A stretch of DNA of 64,000 nt from positions 1,612,001 through 1,676,000 of the forward strand of contig OZ251571.1 in the NCBI GenBank assembly GCA_965243565.1, read 5' to 3'. The notes beneath the pieces were generated by a model, which had not been told where the DNA came from, did not search any database, and worked only from the letters and a program-made list of their open reading frames with translations. The first letter of the stretch is position 1, and the number at the start of each line of letters is the position of its first letter. Source of the stretch: CBDEVH01 sp965243565. Lineage in GTDB: Bacteria; Pseudomonadota; Gammaproteobacteria; Tethybacterales; Persebacteraceae. A program made the translations under genes and the position numbers. Positions 35,490 to 43,768 of this stretch are shown piece by piece.

Positions 35490-37562
35490 CTAAACCAAGC
35501 CCGATTTCTCTTGATACCGCCGCACAGTGGCTTGCAATAGTCGGTCTGCTATTATGGCAAGCACTGCCATACCCACACCGGCAACAATACCCACACCAAA
35601 ATTGCCATCGCTAAGCCCAATATACACCTGTTGTCCCAAATCGGTAGTGCCTACCAAAGCCGCTATAACCAACATAGCAACAGCATACAATACGGTTTGG
35701 TTTATCCCCAATAAAATATTGGGCAATGCCATTGGCAGTTTTACCTGAAATAACATTTGTAGGCGAGTCGCACCCATAGAGGTTGCTGCCTCTATGACAT
35801 GCGGTGGCAATTGCCTCAAACCATGTTCAGTATAACGAATAATAGGCACGATGGCATATAAAATGATGGCAATGATCGCTGTAAAATCGCCTAGTTTAAA
35901 AATCATCACCGCCGGTATTAGTAAAACAAATAACGGCATGGTTTGCAGCGTGTCATTAATGGGACGCATAAACGCCGAAAAGCGATTGCTTTCGCTCATT
36001 ATAATACCGATAATGGTACCAATAATAAAACAGACCAATACCGCCAACGTGCATAAGTAAACCGACAAAATCGCCTCCTTCCATATTCCACAAACCAGTA
36101 AATATGTTAGACCAGCCAATATACCTATCATGAGTTTTATACCGCCCAATTGATACGCCAATAAGCCCAATACCAAAAACATGGCTATCCAAGGAATATT
36201 GGTTAAGCCAAAATAAAAAATCAAACCAAACACCGATAACACCACCGCCAACGATTTAGAAAAACGACACCACGTTGTAACCACCATTGCCAATACCAAC
36301 AAACTGTAGATAATAATATGGATGGTTTCTAATTCAAAACCCCATGAATGAGGCGTAATTGTTTTTTCTAGCCCAATACGAATAGGTAACATAAAATAAA
36401 AAAACGACACTGTTTTAATGGATTTTATCGATTCACGCCAATTCGTTACAACATAAGAAATCACGTCATTAAAAGGCTGCGCCAATGACAAAATCCATTC
36501 TTCTGGATACACTGCCAACGCTGGAATAACGGTACTAAGCACTGCCAAAGCACCGCTTAGTACTGCCGCCACTATTAAGTGAGGGTGGCGTTTTATCCAT
36601 GACTTTTGCGTTGTATTAATTAGCATTGACCTCATTGCCAGCCCTACTGTAATTCTGTCTATCAACATGGCAATTAAGGCAATTACAATACCCGCCAATA
36701 AACTCTCGCCAAACAACGCACGGCGCATGGTCGATAATACTTCCCAACCAATGTCATTGGTTCCGCCAATAATTGAGGCAATAATAACCATAGACAAAGC
36801 CGCCATCGTCGTTTGATTTACGCCCAATAAAATTTGTTTTAGTGCCGTTGGCACTCTGACCCGAAAAAACAACTGCCAAGCATCAGCGCCAGACATTTGC
36901 CCCGATTCGATAATTTCGGCTGGTACTGCCCGTAAGCCAACAATGGTATTGCGAATCATCGGTGCAACCGCATAAATAATACTGGCAATTAACCCGACCA
37001 CTGGCCCAAAACCAAATAAAATAATAATAGGAATAAGATACGCAAACGCCGGAACGGTTTGCATTAAATCTAAAACAGGTTGCATTAGTCGTTCAAAACG
37101 GGCGTTATAAAAGCCCAATACTCCCAATAAAAAACCAATACTCACCGCCAAGGGTACACTCAGTGCTACCAATGCCAGCGAGTTCATGCTTTTATTCCAA
37201 TGTCCGATAACCACTATATACAATAACGCAAGCAGTGCAAAAAGAGCAAGTGATCGTCCAGATGCACGATGAGCAACCACGACTACAATGGCAATAACAA
37301 TTGACCATGGCAACCACTGTAAAAAAGACGCAACCCCTTTTACAGGAAAAGTTAATACCCACGAAATAGAACGAAATATTTTTAAAAAGATTTCATCGCC
37401 AACCGTTAAAAACCAGTCCATTCCCGTATTAAGGTATTGAGCAATGGGTATTTGCCACTCAGTCGGATAAGACACAATAAACGACTGCCCGTCCTGCATG
37501 AGCATACACACCATGACCAAGGCAAGAACACAGCACCACCGTAGGGTAAAGCGATCAATCAT
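35490..37562 (-). CDS. Betaine/TMAO-type ABC transporter permease with two fused permease domains
   Basis: The 690-residue inner-membrane protein contains two tandem BPD_transp_1 permease domains. Each has an EAA-like loop: VPAEIIESGQMSGADAWQLF near residue 220 and PPHVIEAATSMGATRLQMLF near 595, followed by RVPTALKQILLGVNQTT and KLPMALPNILLGINQTV. Permeases of the ProW/OpuAB quaternary-amine family usually have one such domain; fused forms occur. The paired binding protein is 143 bp upstream on the same strand. No ATPase gene lies in the window. Given the nearby tmm and betC, glycine betaine, choline derivatives or TMAO are likely substrates (inference). Confidence 0.88.
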   Translation of the reverse strand: MIDRFTLRWCCVLALVMVCMLMQDGQSFIVSYPTEWQIPIAQYLNTGMDWFLTVGDEIFLKIFRSISWVLTFPVKGVASFLQWLPWSIVIAIVVVVAHRASGRSLALFALLALLYIVVIGHWNKSMNSLALVALSVPLAVSIGFLLGVLGFYNARFERLMQPVLDLMQTVPAFAYLIPIIILFGFGPVVGLIASIIYAVAPMIRNTIVGLRAVPAEIIESGQMSGADAWQLFFRVRVPTALKQILLGVNQTTMAALSMVIIASIIGGTNDIGWEVLSTMRRALFGESLLAGIVIALIAMLIDRITVGLAMRSMLINTTQKSWIKRHPHLIVAAVLSGALAVLSTVIPALAVYPEEWILSLAQPFNDVISYVVTNWRESIKSIKTVSFFYFMLPIRIGLEKTITPHSWGFELETIHIIIYSLLVLAMVVTTWCRFSKSLAVVLSVFGLIFYFGLTNIPWIAMFLVLGLLAYQLGGIKLMIGILAGLTYLLVCGIWKEAILSVYLCTLAVLVCFIIGTIIGIIMSESNRFSAFMRPINDTLQTMPLFVLLIPAVMIFKLGDFTAIIAIILYAIVPIIRYTEHGLRQLPPHVIEAATSMGATRLQMLFQVKLPMALPNILLGINQTVLYAVAMLVIAALVGTTDLGQQVYIGLSDGNFGVGIVAGVGMAVLAIIADRLLQATVRRYQEKSGLV

Positions 37563-37652
37563 TTCGCTGATAATTCATAGATATAATCATTGTCTTGTCA
37601 TCATTATAACCACAGTACAAATTTTGTACAGCAACAACGCCAATATCCAAAG

Positions 37653-37683
37653 ACAAAGGGGGCAATACTATTGCCCCCTTTGT
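37653..37683 (-). terminator. Strong hairpin between binding protein and permease genes
   Basis: A perfect 14-bp stem (ACAAAGGGGGCAAT / ATTGCCCCCTTTGT) with a 3-nt loop lies between the binding-protein gene and the permease gene of the same operon. It has no long T-tract, so it may be a partial terminator or an RNA-stabilising hairpin that keeps the binding protein more abundant than the permease. Confidence 0.7.
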
Positions 37684-37705
37684 TAGAGTATACCGTCAAT
37701 CAAAT

Positions 37706-38662
37706 TTATTTGGCAGCAGCAATCCACGGCTTCCAAACTGCTTTATTATTACTAATCCACTCTGCAGCAACATCTTCTACTTTGCGTTTGTTGGTGTCAA
37801 CTTCCAAAATCATTGGGTTTTGATCCGCATTGGTCAATTGAAATTTATCAATCAATACATATGCAGCGGGCCACTTATCTTTAAAGCCCTTCCATACAAT
37901 TTTATAGACAGCCGCTTGCTGAAAACCACACTCGGTAAGACTACCCGATGCCAAGCCTGCTTTTTCCTCGCATTTACCACCATCGGTTGGCCAATTAACC
38001 CATTCGAAATCATAAGAGGCATGAATCCAATGTGGCTCCCAAAACATCATTAAAATCGGCTCTTTTGCATCATATGCTGATTTTAATTCCGCCACCATTG
38101 CTCCTTCGCTACCACCGGCAACAGGAACATAAGGCAATTTAATTTGTGCCACCAAGTCTTTTGAACGCGTACCCCAATCAGCAGGATAAGTTATTAAACG
38201 ACCATTGGGAAATGTCTCAGGAGTGCCAAAAGCAGAAGCACAGTCATACAAAGCCTCCCAATCAGGCAGTCCCGGGCATTCGTCTTTTAGGTAGCTGGGG
38301 TACATCCAACCCTCACGTGCCGATAAGCCTTCAGTGCCAACGATGACAATTTTGCCTTCATCCACTAATTTAGGAAAAATCTCTCCTGCATTGTTTTCCC
38401 ATGTTTCAGGCTGCACGTGTAAATCACCTTGTCCGATTGCCGTTAACTGTGGCACTGCTCCAGCAGTTACATATTCAACGTCATAGCCCATTTTACTGAG
38501 CAGCTGTCCTAGAACATGTGCACTCAAGTGCTGCCCTGTCCATTCGTTAACAGGGATATTAATAACTGCACTCTTATCTCCCATATCGGCGGCAAAAGCA
38601 CCAGAAACACCCAATGTCACAGACAATGCGGTTGTCATAAAAAGTCGTTTAAATTTCATCAT
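37706..38662 (-). CDS. Glycine betaine/TMAO-type ABC transporter substrate-binding protein
   Basis: The periplasmic binding protein of about 318 residues has a signal peptide (FKRLFMTTALSVTLGVSGAFA, in part) cleaved after AFA. The OpuAC domain shows NEWTGQHLSAHVLGQLL, GDLHVQPETWENN, GWMYPSYL and MMFWEPHWIHASYDFEWVNW, with several Trp residues suited to caging a quaternary ammonium. Two Cys pairs are visible (DECPGLPDWEALYDCASAF; KCEEKAGLASGSLTECGF). It resembles both ProX-like and TmoX-like proteins. The start was set at ATG 38662 because GGAG lies about 10 nt upstream; the frame extends to 38689. It leads the transporter operon and is divergent from betC. Confidence 0.87.
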   Translation of the reverse strand: MMKFKRLFMTTALSVTLGVSGAFAADMGDKSAVINIPVNEWTGQHLSAHVLGQLLSKMGYDVEYVTAGAVPQLTAIGQGDLHVQPETWENNAGEIFPKLVDEGKIVIVGTEGLSAREGWMYPSYLKDECPGLPDWEALYDCASAFGTPETFPNGRLITYPADWGTRSKDLVAQIKLPYVPVAGGSEGAMVAELKSAYDAKEPILMMFWEPHWIHASYDFEWVNWPTDGGKCEEKAGLASGSLTECGFQQAAVYKIVWKGFKDKWPAAYVLIDKFQLTNADQNPMILEVDTNKRKVEDVAAEWISNNKAVWKPWIAAAK

Positions 38663-38912
38663 AAGTAAGCTCTCCGCTATAAAAATCAATATTATATTTA
38701 CTAACTCATTTTATACCATAATTTAGATAAAAAAATAAATACATTCACCAACATTCATCACCAATGCATAGCGCCATTACTTTAGCAAGATTGACAATGG
38801 TCTTTATATTTTTAGACACTGCTCACCCCACTCAAATCTATCTTTTGCGCCCTTATCTTTGACACGCTTATCATAGAACAGTTTGTCTCGAGCTTAAAAA
38901 AATTAAAACTGA

Positions 38913-38918
38913 TATACT
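38913..38918 (+). promoter_or_regulatory. Possible -10 element for betC
   Basis: TATACT lies 25 nt before the betC ATG within aaactgatatactgtt. A poor TTAAAA is found about 15 nt upstream. The 281-bp divergent region 38663-38943 shows no clear operator, though BetI-like control would be expected there. Confidence 0.35.
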
Positions 38919-38943
38919 GTTATTTTATTAAAAGGTATTTTTT

Positions 38944-40482
38944 ATGAATCAATCACCTAACATTTTAGTCATTATGGCGGATCAACTCGCTCCCCATTTT
39001 TGTGGCACCTACGGTCATCCGCTGGTAAAAACGCCCAACATTGATGCATTGGCAAATGATGGAATGCGTTTTGATGCGGCTTATTGCAATATGCCGCTGT
39101 GTGCACCTTCTCGGTTTTCATTTATGTCGGGTCAGTTGGTCACTCGTATTGCTGGGTACGATAACGGCAGTGAGTTTCCAGCTGCTGTCCCCTCTTTTGC
39201 TCATTATTTACGCACGATGGGGTATCGCACCTGCCTGAGCGGCAAGATGCATTTTGTTGGTCCTGACCAGCTGCACGGTTTTGAAGAACGCTTAACCACT
39301 GATATTTATCCTTCTGATTACGCATGGACGCCCGATTGGGAAATGCCAGACGAACGCATTGATAAATGGTATCACAATATGGATTCAGTTCGCGAAGCGG
39401 GCGTTGCCGCCACCACATTTCAAATAGAATACGATGAAGAAACTTGCTTTTTAGCCCGGCGGCGGCTGTTTGAATATGCCATGAAAAAAACCACACCTTT
39501 TGCGATGGTAACTAGTTTTATTCATCCACACGATCCTTACGTTGCTCGTCCACAGTGGTGGAATCTGTATAACCACGAAGACATTGATATGCCGCAATCT
39601 TCTCCTGGTGTTGACCCTCATACCAAACGTGTTATGGCAGGAATAGAAGCCGATAAGATACAGGCGACTGATGAAGAAATTCGCAATGCACGCCACGCCT
39701 ACTATGCCAATGTCAGCTACTTTGATAGCCATGTCGGTACTTTGGTAAACTCACTTCGAGAAGCCGATCTTTACGATAACACCATTATTATTGTAACTGC
39801 CGACCACGGCGATATGTTAGGTGAGCGAGGTTTGTGGTACAAAATGAATTTTTTTGAGCATTCCGCTCGTGTGCCTATGATTATTACCGGTCCCGGTGTT
39901 AAAAACGGCGTTAATTCCGATCCTGTCTCGTTGGTTGATTTACTACCTACCTTTTTAGATGTTGCTGGTGCTGATGGTAAGCCCTCTCCAACACTAGGGC
40001 AACCCATTGACGGCAACTCTTTGCTACCATTGTTAAAAGGCGAAAAAGATGATCATGAGCGCAGCGTTTTTGCCGAGTACTGTGCAGAATGCGCCAGTCA
40101 TCCACTGTTTATGATTCGCCGTGGTAATTACAAATACATTCATTGTGATGTTGATGAACCACAGTTGTTTGATGTGGTGAACGATCCTTTTGAAACCAGA
40201 AATTTAATCAATGACGACTCATTTTCAGAACTTGCCAACGCCTTTGCCAACGAGGTTCGGGCGCGATGGGATAGCGAGAAAATTCGCAATGATGTTATCA
40301 TCACTCAAAAACAGCGACGTGCCGTACAAAAAGCAATGGAAGCAGGCACAATGTGCTCGTGGGACTACCAACCCAAACGCGATGCCTCACAAGAATTTGT
40401 GCGCAACCATATAGACTGGACAGTCGCAGCAGAAACACTACGCTACCCACCATTACCCCGCGAAAATAAAAATAGAAAGTAA
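38944..40482 (+). CDS. betC: Choline-sulfatase
   Basis: Hydrolyses choline-O-sulfate to choline and sulfate in the cytoplasm. The 512-residue protein has the metal-binding N-terminus NILVIMADQLAPHFCGTYGH, the sulfatase signature LCAPSRFSFMSGQ, in which Cys becomes formylglycine, GKMHFVGPDQLHGFEERLT, TADHGDMLGERGLWYKMNF with metal ligands, and a C-terminal RYPPLPRENK tail like BetC. It lies upstream of a Rieske oxygenase and two SDR genes in the same direction, 18 bp from the first. Its last 39 codons are copied again at 43353. Confidence 0.95.
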   Translation: MNQSPNILVIMADQLAPHFCGTYGHPLVKTPNIDALANDGMRFDAAYCNMPLCAPSRFSFMSGQLVTRIAGYDNGSEFPAAVPSFAHYLRTMGYRTCLSGKMHFVGPDQLHGFEERLTTDIYPSDYAWTPDWEMPDERIDKWYHNMDSVREAGVAATTFQIEYDEETCFLARRRLFEYAMKKTTPFAMVTSFIHPHDPYVARPQWWNLYNHEDIDMPQSSPGVDPHTKRVMAGIEADKIQATDEEIRNARHAYYANVSYFDSHVGTLVNSLREADLYDNTIIIVTADHGDMLGERGLWYKMNFFEHSARVPMIITGPGVKNGVNSDPVSLVDLLPTFLDVAGADGKPSPTLGQPIDGNSLLPLLKGEKDDHERSVFAEYCAECASHPLFMIRRGNYKYIHCDVDEPQLFDVVNDPFETRNLINDDSFSELANAFANEVRARWDSEKIRNDVIITQKQRRAVQKAMEAGTMCSWDYQPKRDASQEFVRNHIDWTVAAETLRYPPLPRENKNRK

Positions 40483-40500
40483 GCAGCTAAGGTTCTAAAA

Positions 40501-41643
40501 ATGACAATCACCAATAATGATTTATTAACCGTTTTAAAAGGCTACCATACCAATCCCGCTCAATCTTTTTCTATGAACAAAGCAGCTTATACTAACCCCG
40601 ATTGGTATGCTTACGAACAACAGCATTTGTTTAATAAAACATGGCGGTGGGTTTGTCATGTTGAAAAACTACGCAGCAACAGCAGTTATCTTACAATCGA
40701 AATCGCAGATCAACCCATTGCCATTGTCCGTGATGCCGACGGCGTATTACGTGCTTTTTATAATGTATGTCAGCATCGAGCGCACCAATTATTATCAGGC
40801 GAAGGCACGGTAAAGTCGATTGTTTGCCCTTATCATGCATGGACATATCGCTTAAATGGGCAATTACGCGGCGCACCTCATACCGATCATTTGGTTGATT
40901 TTGATGTTAATAAAATTTGTCTTGCTCAAATAAGGGTAGAAGAATTCTGTGGTTTTATTTATGTTAATTTAGATGAAAACGCCACACCACTAGCAGAGCA
41001 GTCTGACGCACTTGCTCAAGAAATACAGCATTGGGCACCCGACATCGAACAGCTCACATTTGGGCATCGCCTCACTTATGAGATTAAATCCAATTGGAAA
41101 AATGTCGTCGATAATTTTTTGGAATGCTACCATTGCCCGATAGCACATAAAGATTTTTGCACTTTGGTCGATATGAAAAGCTACAAAGTAAAGACTCACG
41201 GTATTTATTCCAGTCACATGGCGGATGCGGGCAAAACACAAAATTCGGCTTATGATGTTTCCAGCGCCGAAGTCTGTACCCATGCGGTATGGTGGCTATG
41301 GCCTACCACCTGTTTAATGCGGTATCCCGGCAGACCAAGCATGATTGTGCTCAATATTCTTCCAGTATCTCACAACCGCACATTAGAAACTTACGATTTT
41401 TATTTGGTAGAGCCCTCACCCAATGATGCCGAAAAAGAGGCTATTCGCTATTTGGACGAAACCCTACAAGTCGAAGATATTGCTCTGGTTGAAAGCGTAC
41501 AAAAGGGCATGCAAACCCCCGCCTTTACTCAAGGACGTATTGTGCACAATGGTGAGGCAGGCAGCAAAACCGAACATGCCGTTCATCATTTTCATGGCTT
41601 GGTACTAGAGTCATATAAAAAAGGAATAGAAAAAACATTATGA
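40501..41643 (+). CDS. Rieske non-heme iron oxygenase alpha subunit, betaine/carnitine monooxygenase type
   Basis: The 380-residue oxygenase has a Rieske [2Fe-2S] motif CQHRAHQLL...CPYHAW (about residues 89-111) and a mononuclear iron site in VVDNFLECYHCPIAHKDF (about 202-219; H-x4-H). The ring HRAHQLLSGEGTVKSIVCP resembles GbcA (glycine betaine demethylation), CntA (carnitine monooxygenase) and stachydrine demethylase. Position after betC suggests a betaine substrate. The reductase subunit is not visible. It overlaps the next SDR by 4 bp (ATGA). The first 60 bp of the gene are duplicated at 43492-43551. Confidence 0.87.
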   Translation: MTITNNDLLTVLKGYHTNPAQSFSMNKAAYTNPDWYAYEQQHLFNKTWRWVCHVEKLRSNSSYLTIEIADQPIAIVRDADGVLRAFYNVCQHRAHQLLSGEGTVKSIVCPYHAWTYRLNGQLRGAPHTDHLVDFDVNKICLAQIRVEEFCGFIYVNLDENATPLAEQSDALAQEIQHWAPDIEQLTFGHRLTYEIKSNWKNVVDNFLECYHCPIAHKDFCTLVDMKSYKVKTHGIYSSHMADAGKTQNSAYDVSSAEVCTHAVWWLWPTTCLMRYPGRPSMIVLNILPVSHNRTLETYDFYLVEPSPNDAEKEAIRYLDETLQVEDIALVESVQKGMQTPAFTQGRIVHNGEAGSKTEHAVHHFHGLVLESYKKGIEKTL

Positions 41644-42425
41644 GTAGTCTGCTGAAAAATAAAGTGGCATTGGTTACCGGTGGTTGCGGCGGTATTGGTC
41701 GGGCAATTGTCAGCCGTTTTGCTACCGAAGGTGCATTGGTTTTTGCTGCCGATAGAACCGCTGAAGGTAGTTTTAACCAAGCCAGTCAAGAACAGGCGAC
41801 TTTTGTTCCTATGGATGTAACCGACGAAGCTGCCATTAAAACAACAATGGAACAAATTTCTCAGCAACACGGACAATTGGATATTTTGGTTAATGCCGCT
41901 GGAATCGAAATTGAAGAAACCATCGAAAGTACCACTTTAGAGGCATGGAATCGCATATTTGCCATTAACGTCACGGGGACTTTTCTCACTTCAAAATATG
42001 CCTTACCGTTATTACGCGGTGCAGCCAAACAAAACAACGGCGGTGCCTCCATTATTAATTTTGGCAGTTATGACGGCTTTATTGCCGATCCGAAATTGGC
42101 GGCCTATTGTGCCACCAAAGGCGCAGTCCATGCGCTCACCAAAGCAATGGCGTGTGACCACGGACCAGAAGGCATTCGCGTTAATGCCATTTGTCCGGGT
42201 TTTATTGATACGCCCATGTTACAAAGTTTCTTTCAACAAAGCGGTAATATCGATACCCTACAAAAAGCCGTATGCGATATTCACCCTTCTCGCACTTATG
42301 GCACACCCACCGACATTGCCAACTTGGCAAACTGGCTAGCCAGTGACGAAGCACGCTATGCCAACGGACAATTATGGGTTTTAGACGGCGGGCTTTCGGC
42401 ACAAGTACAACAAATAAAATTATAA
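41640..42425 (+). CDS. Short-chain dehydrogenase/reductase 1
   Basis: The 261-residue classical SDR has ALVTGGCGGIGRAIVSRFA (TGxxxGxG), LVNAAGIEIEE, an active-site INFGSYDG, YCATKGAVHALTKAM (YxxxK) and GIRVNAICPGFIDTPM. The substrate is unknown; 3-hydroxybutyrate- or gluconate-type enzymes look similar. It is translationally coupled to the Rieske gene (ATGA overlap), so it probably oxidises a carnitine- or betaine-derived alcohol. Confidence 0.87.
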   Translation: MSSLLKNKVALVTGGCGGIGRAIVSRFATEGALVFAADRTAEGSFNQASQEQATFVPMDVTDEAAIKTTMEQISQQHGQLDILVNAAGIEIEETIESTTLEAWNRIFAINVTGTFLTSKYALPLLRGAAKQNNGGASIINFGSYDGFIADPKLAAYCATKGAVHALTKAMACDHGPEGIRVNAICPGFIDTPMLQSFFQQSGNIDTLQKAVCDIHPSRTYGTPTDIANLANWLASDEARYANGQLWVLDGGLSAQVQQIKL

Positions 42426-42427
42426 AC

Positions 42428-42529
42428 ATGATACAAAAATCAGTCATTATTACCCATACACCAACCAAGCAAATTACCGTTGCCGTTTTGGTAGCAACCA
42501 CTGCTTTTAAACCAGTGTACGTCATGTGA
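42428..42529 (+). CDS. Small ORF between the two SDR genes (33 aa)
   Basis: A 33-codon ORF (MIQKSVIITHTPTKQITVAV then LVATTAFKPVYVM) begins 2 bp after the first SDR and ends 13 bp before the second. It is codon-like but unrecognised; it may be a remnant of a lost gene in the operon. Confidence 0.25.
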   Translation: MIQKSVIITHTPTKQITVAVLVATTAFKPVYVM

Positions 42530-42542
42530 TGGTAGCGCATTA

Positions 42543-43298
42543 ATGACTCACTTAAACGATAAAATTACCCTTGTTACCGGCGGTCGTCAAGGCATAGGAC
42601 GTGCCATTGTCGATAAATTTTATGAACAAGGAGCACAAGTAATAACATGTGGTCGTGGACAACGCCCCAACGATTTACCCGACTCTGTACTATGGCAACA
42701 AACCAACGTTGCCAATACGGGCGAAGTTAAACAACTCAAAAATAAAATTGTCGAATGGCTTGGTCATTTGGACATTTTGGTAAACAACGCCGGCATACAA
42801 ATAGAAAAAACAACCCTTGAATCCAGTGATAAGGACTATGACCAATTAATGGGCGTTAATGCCAAAGGTGTATTCTTATGCTGTCGAGCATTGATTCCCA
42901 TCATGCAGCAAGGTGGCTCTATTATTAATATCGGCTCTATCTCTGGCAATGTAGCCGACCCGAAATTAGCACTATACAATGCCAGTAAAGCCTTTGTTCA
43001 CGGACTAACACGATCAATCGCTGTAGATCACGGTCCCCACATTCGTTGCAACGCCATTTGTCCGGGGTGGATAATGACCGACATGGCAGAAGCCGCCTTT
43101 GCCCTTGCCAACAACCCTGATGCCGCTAAAAAAGATGCATTGGCTCGCCACGCCATCGGGCGATTTGGACGACCCAACGATATTGCCGAAATGGCACTTT
43201 GGCTCGCCTCTGACGCCAGTGCTTTTGCCACTGGGCAATGCTATACCATAGACGGCGGACTCACTGCTGCCTCTCCCTTAAACACAGGATTGTTTTAA
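42543..43298 (+). CDS. Short-chain dehydrogenase/reductase 2
   Basis: The 251-residue classical SDR has TLVTGGRQGIGRAIVDKF, ILVNNAGIQIE, INIGSISGNVADPKLALYNA containing the Ser and YNASK motif, and CNAICPGWIMTDMAEAAF. It is related to SDR 1 but clearly diverged. Its stop shares a base with the start of the truncated 3-hydroxyacyl-CoA dehydrogenase gene (TAATG), so the operon originally continued. Confidence 0.87.
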   Translation: MTHLNDKITLVTGGRQGIGRAIVDKFYEQGAQVITCGRGQRPNDLPDSVLWQQTNVANTGEVKQLKNKIVEWLGHLDILVNNAGIQIEKTTLESSDKDYDQLMGVNAKGVFLCCRALIPIMQQGGSIINIGSISGNVADPKLALYNASKAFVHGLTRSIAVDHGPHIRCNAICPGWIMTDMAEAAFALANNPDAAKKDALARHAIGRFGRPNDIAEMALWLASDASAFATGQCYTIDGGLTAASPLNTGLF

Positions 43299-43352
43299 TG
43301 ACAACACCCTCAAGAATTACCGTATTGGGCAGCGGCGTTATTGGTGCCAGCT
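43298..43352 (+). pseudogene. 5' remnant of a 3-hydroxyacyl-CoA dehydrogenase-like (carnitine dehydrogenase type) gene
   Basis: From the ATG the frame encodes MTTPSRITVLGSGVIGASW, the start of a Rossmann domain (GxGxxG) as in 3-hydroxyacyl-CoA or L-carnitine dehydrogenases. After 18 codons it runs into the duplicated betC tail and stops at codon 36. The gene was therefore cut at 43353. A possible C-terminal relic follows the duplication (43552-43632). Confidence 0.7.
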
Positions 43353-43551
43353 GGACTACCAACCCAAACGCGATGCCTCACAAGAATTTGTGCGCAACCA
43401 TATAGACTGGACAGTCGCAGCAGAAACACTACGCTACCCACCATTACCCCGCGAAAATAAAAATAGAAAGTAAGCAGTTAAGGTTCTAAAAATGACAATC
43501 ACCAATAATGATTTATTAACCGTTTTAAAAGGCTACCATACCAATCCCGCT
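43353..43551. repeat. 199-bp duplication of the betC/Rieske junction
   Basis: This segment copies 40362-40560 with a single difference (T at 43465 region, tcagttaagg against cagctaagg). It contains the last 39 codons of betC and the first 20 of the Rieske gene. Both ends fall inside genes, so it is an illegitimate duplication or an assembly artefact. Confidence 0.95.
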
Positions 43552-43632
43552 GAAAAATCACAAGAACGCGATGCATTAATAACTGCTATGTTACGAGCCA
43601 AAGCAAACCTCAAGCAAGAATATAAAAAGTAG
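43492..43632 (+). pseudogene. Chimeric ORF: Rieske 5' end fused to a foreign tail (46 aa)
   Basis: The first 20 codons are identical to the Rieske gene; the following 26 (EKSQERDALITAMLRAKANL then KQEYKK) stay in frame and look like a C-terminal helix, possibly of the destroyed 3-hydroxyacyl-CoA dehydrogenase. It cannot be an oxygenase. Expression would come from the read-through operon. Confidence 0.5.
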
Positions 43633-43768
43633 CTATCCCTCCAAGCAACAATAGCAATCCTATAAGGCTTAAAGACAGAAACGGTAAAAACAAAATAAAA
43701 CCACCGCATAGACATGCTATGGTTACACCTAACAAAAAAAATTGTTTATACTGCTTCTTTAATATCAT
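43610..43768 (-). CDS. Small two-helix membrane protein (52 aa), overlapping the lipoprotein gene
   Basis: An ATG inside the end of the lipoprotein gene opens a 52-codon frame that is almost wholly hydrophobic: KKQYKQFFLLGVTIACLCGG, then ILFLPFLSLSLIGLLLLLGG. Two transmembrane helices with a short Pro turn are predicted. AGG lies about seven nt before the ATG, and the overlap with the upstream gene is 23 bp. It resembles small membrane proteins encoded with lipoproteins; no family is recognised. Its end overlaps the chimeric ORF on the other strand. Confidence 0.55.
   Translation of the reverse strand: MILKKQYKQFFLLGVTIACLCGGFILFLPFLSLSLIGLLLLLGGIATFYILA

Noticed and set aside
43533..43715. 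60-codon minus-strand frame with MSMRWFYFVF
   Set aside because: It overlaps the better-supported 52-codon membrane protein in another frame and the duplicated Rieske start; likely a shadow.
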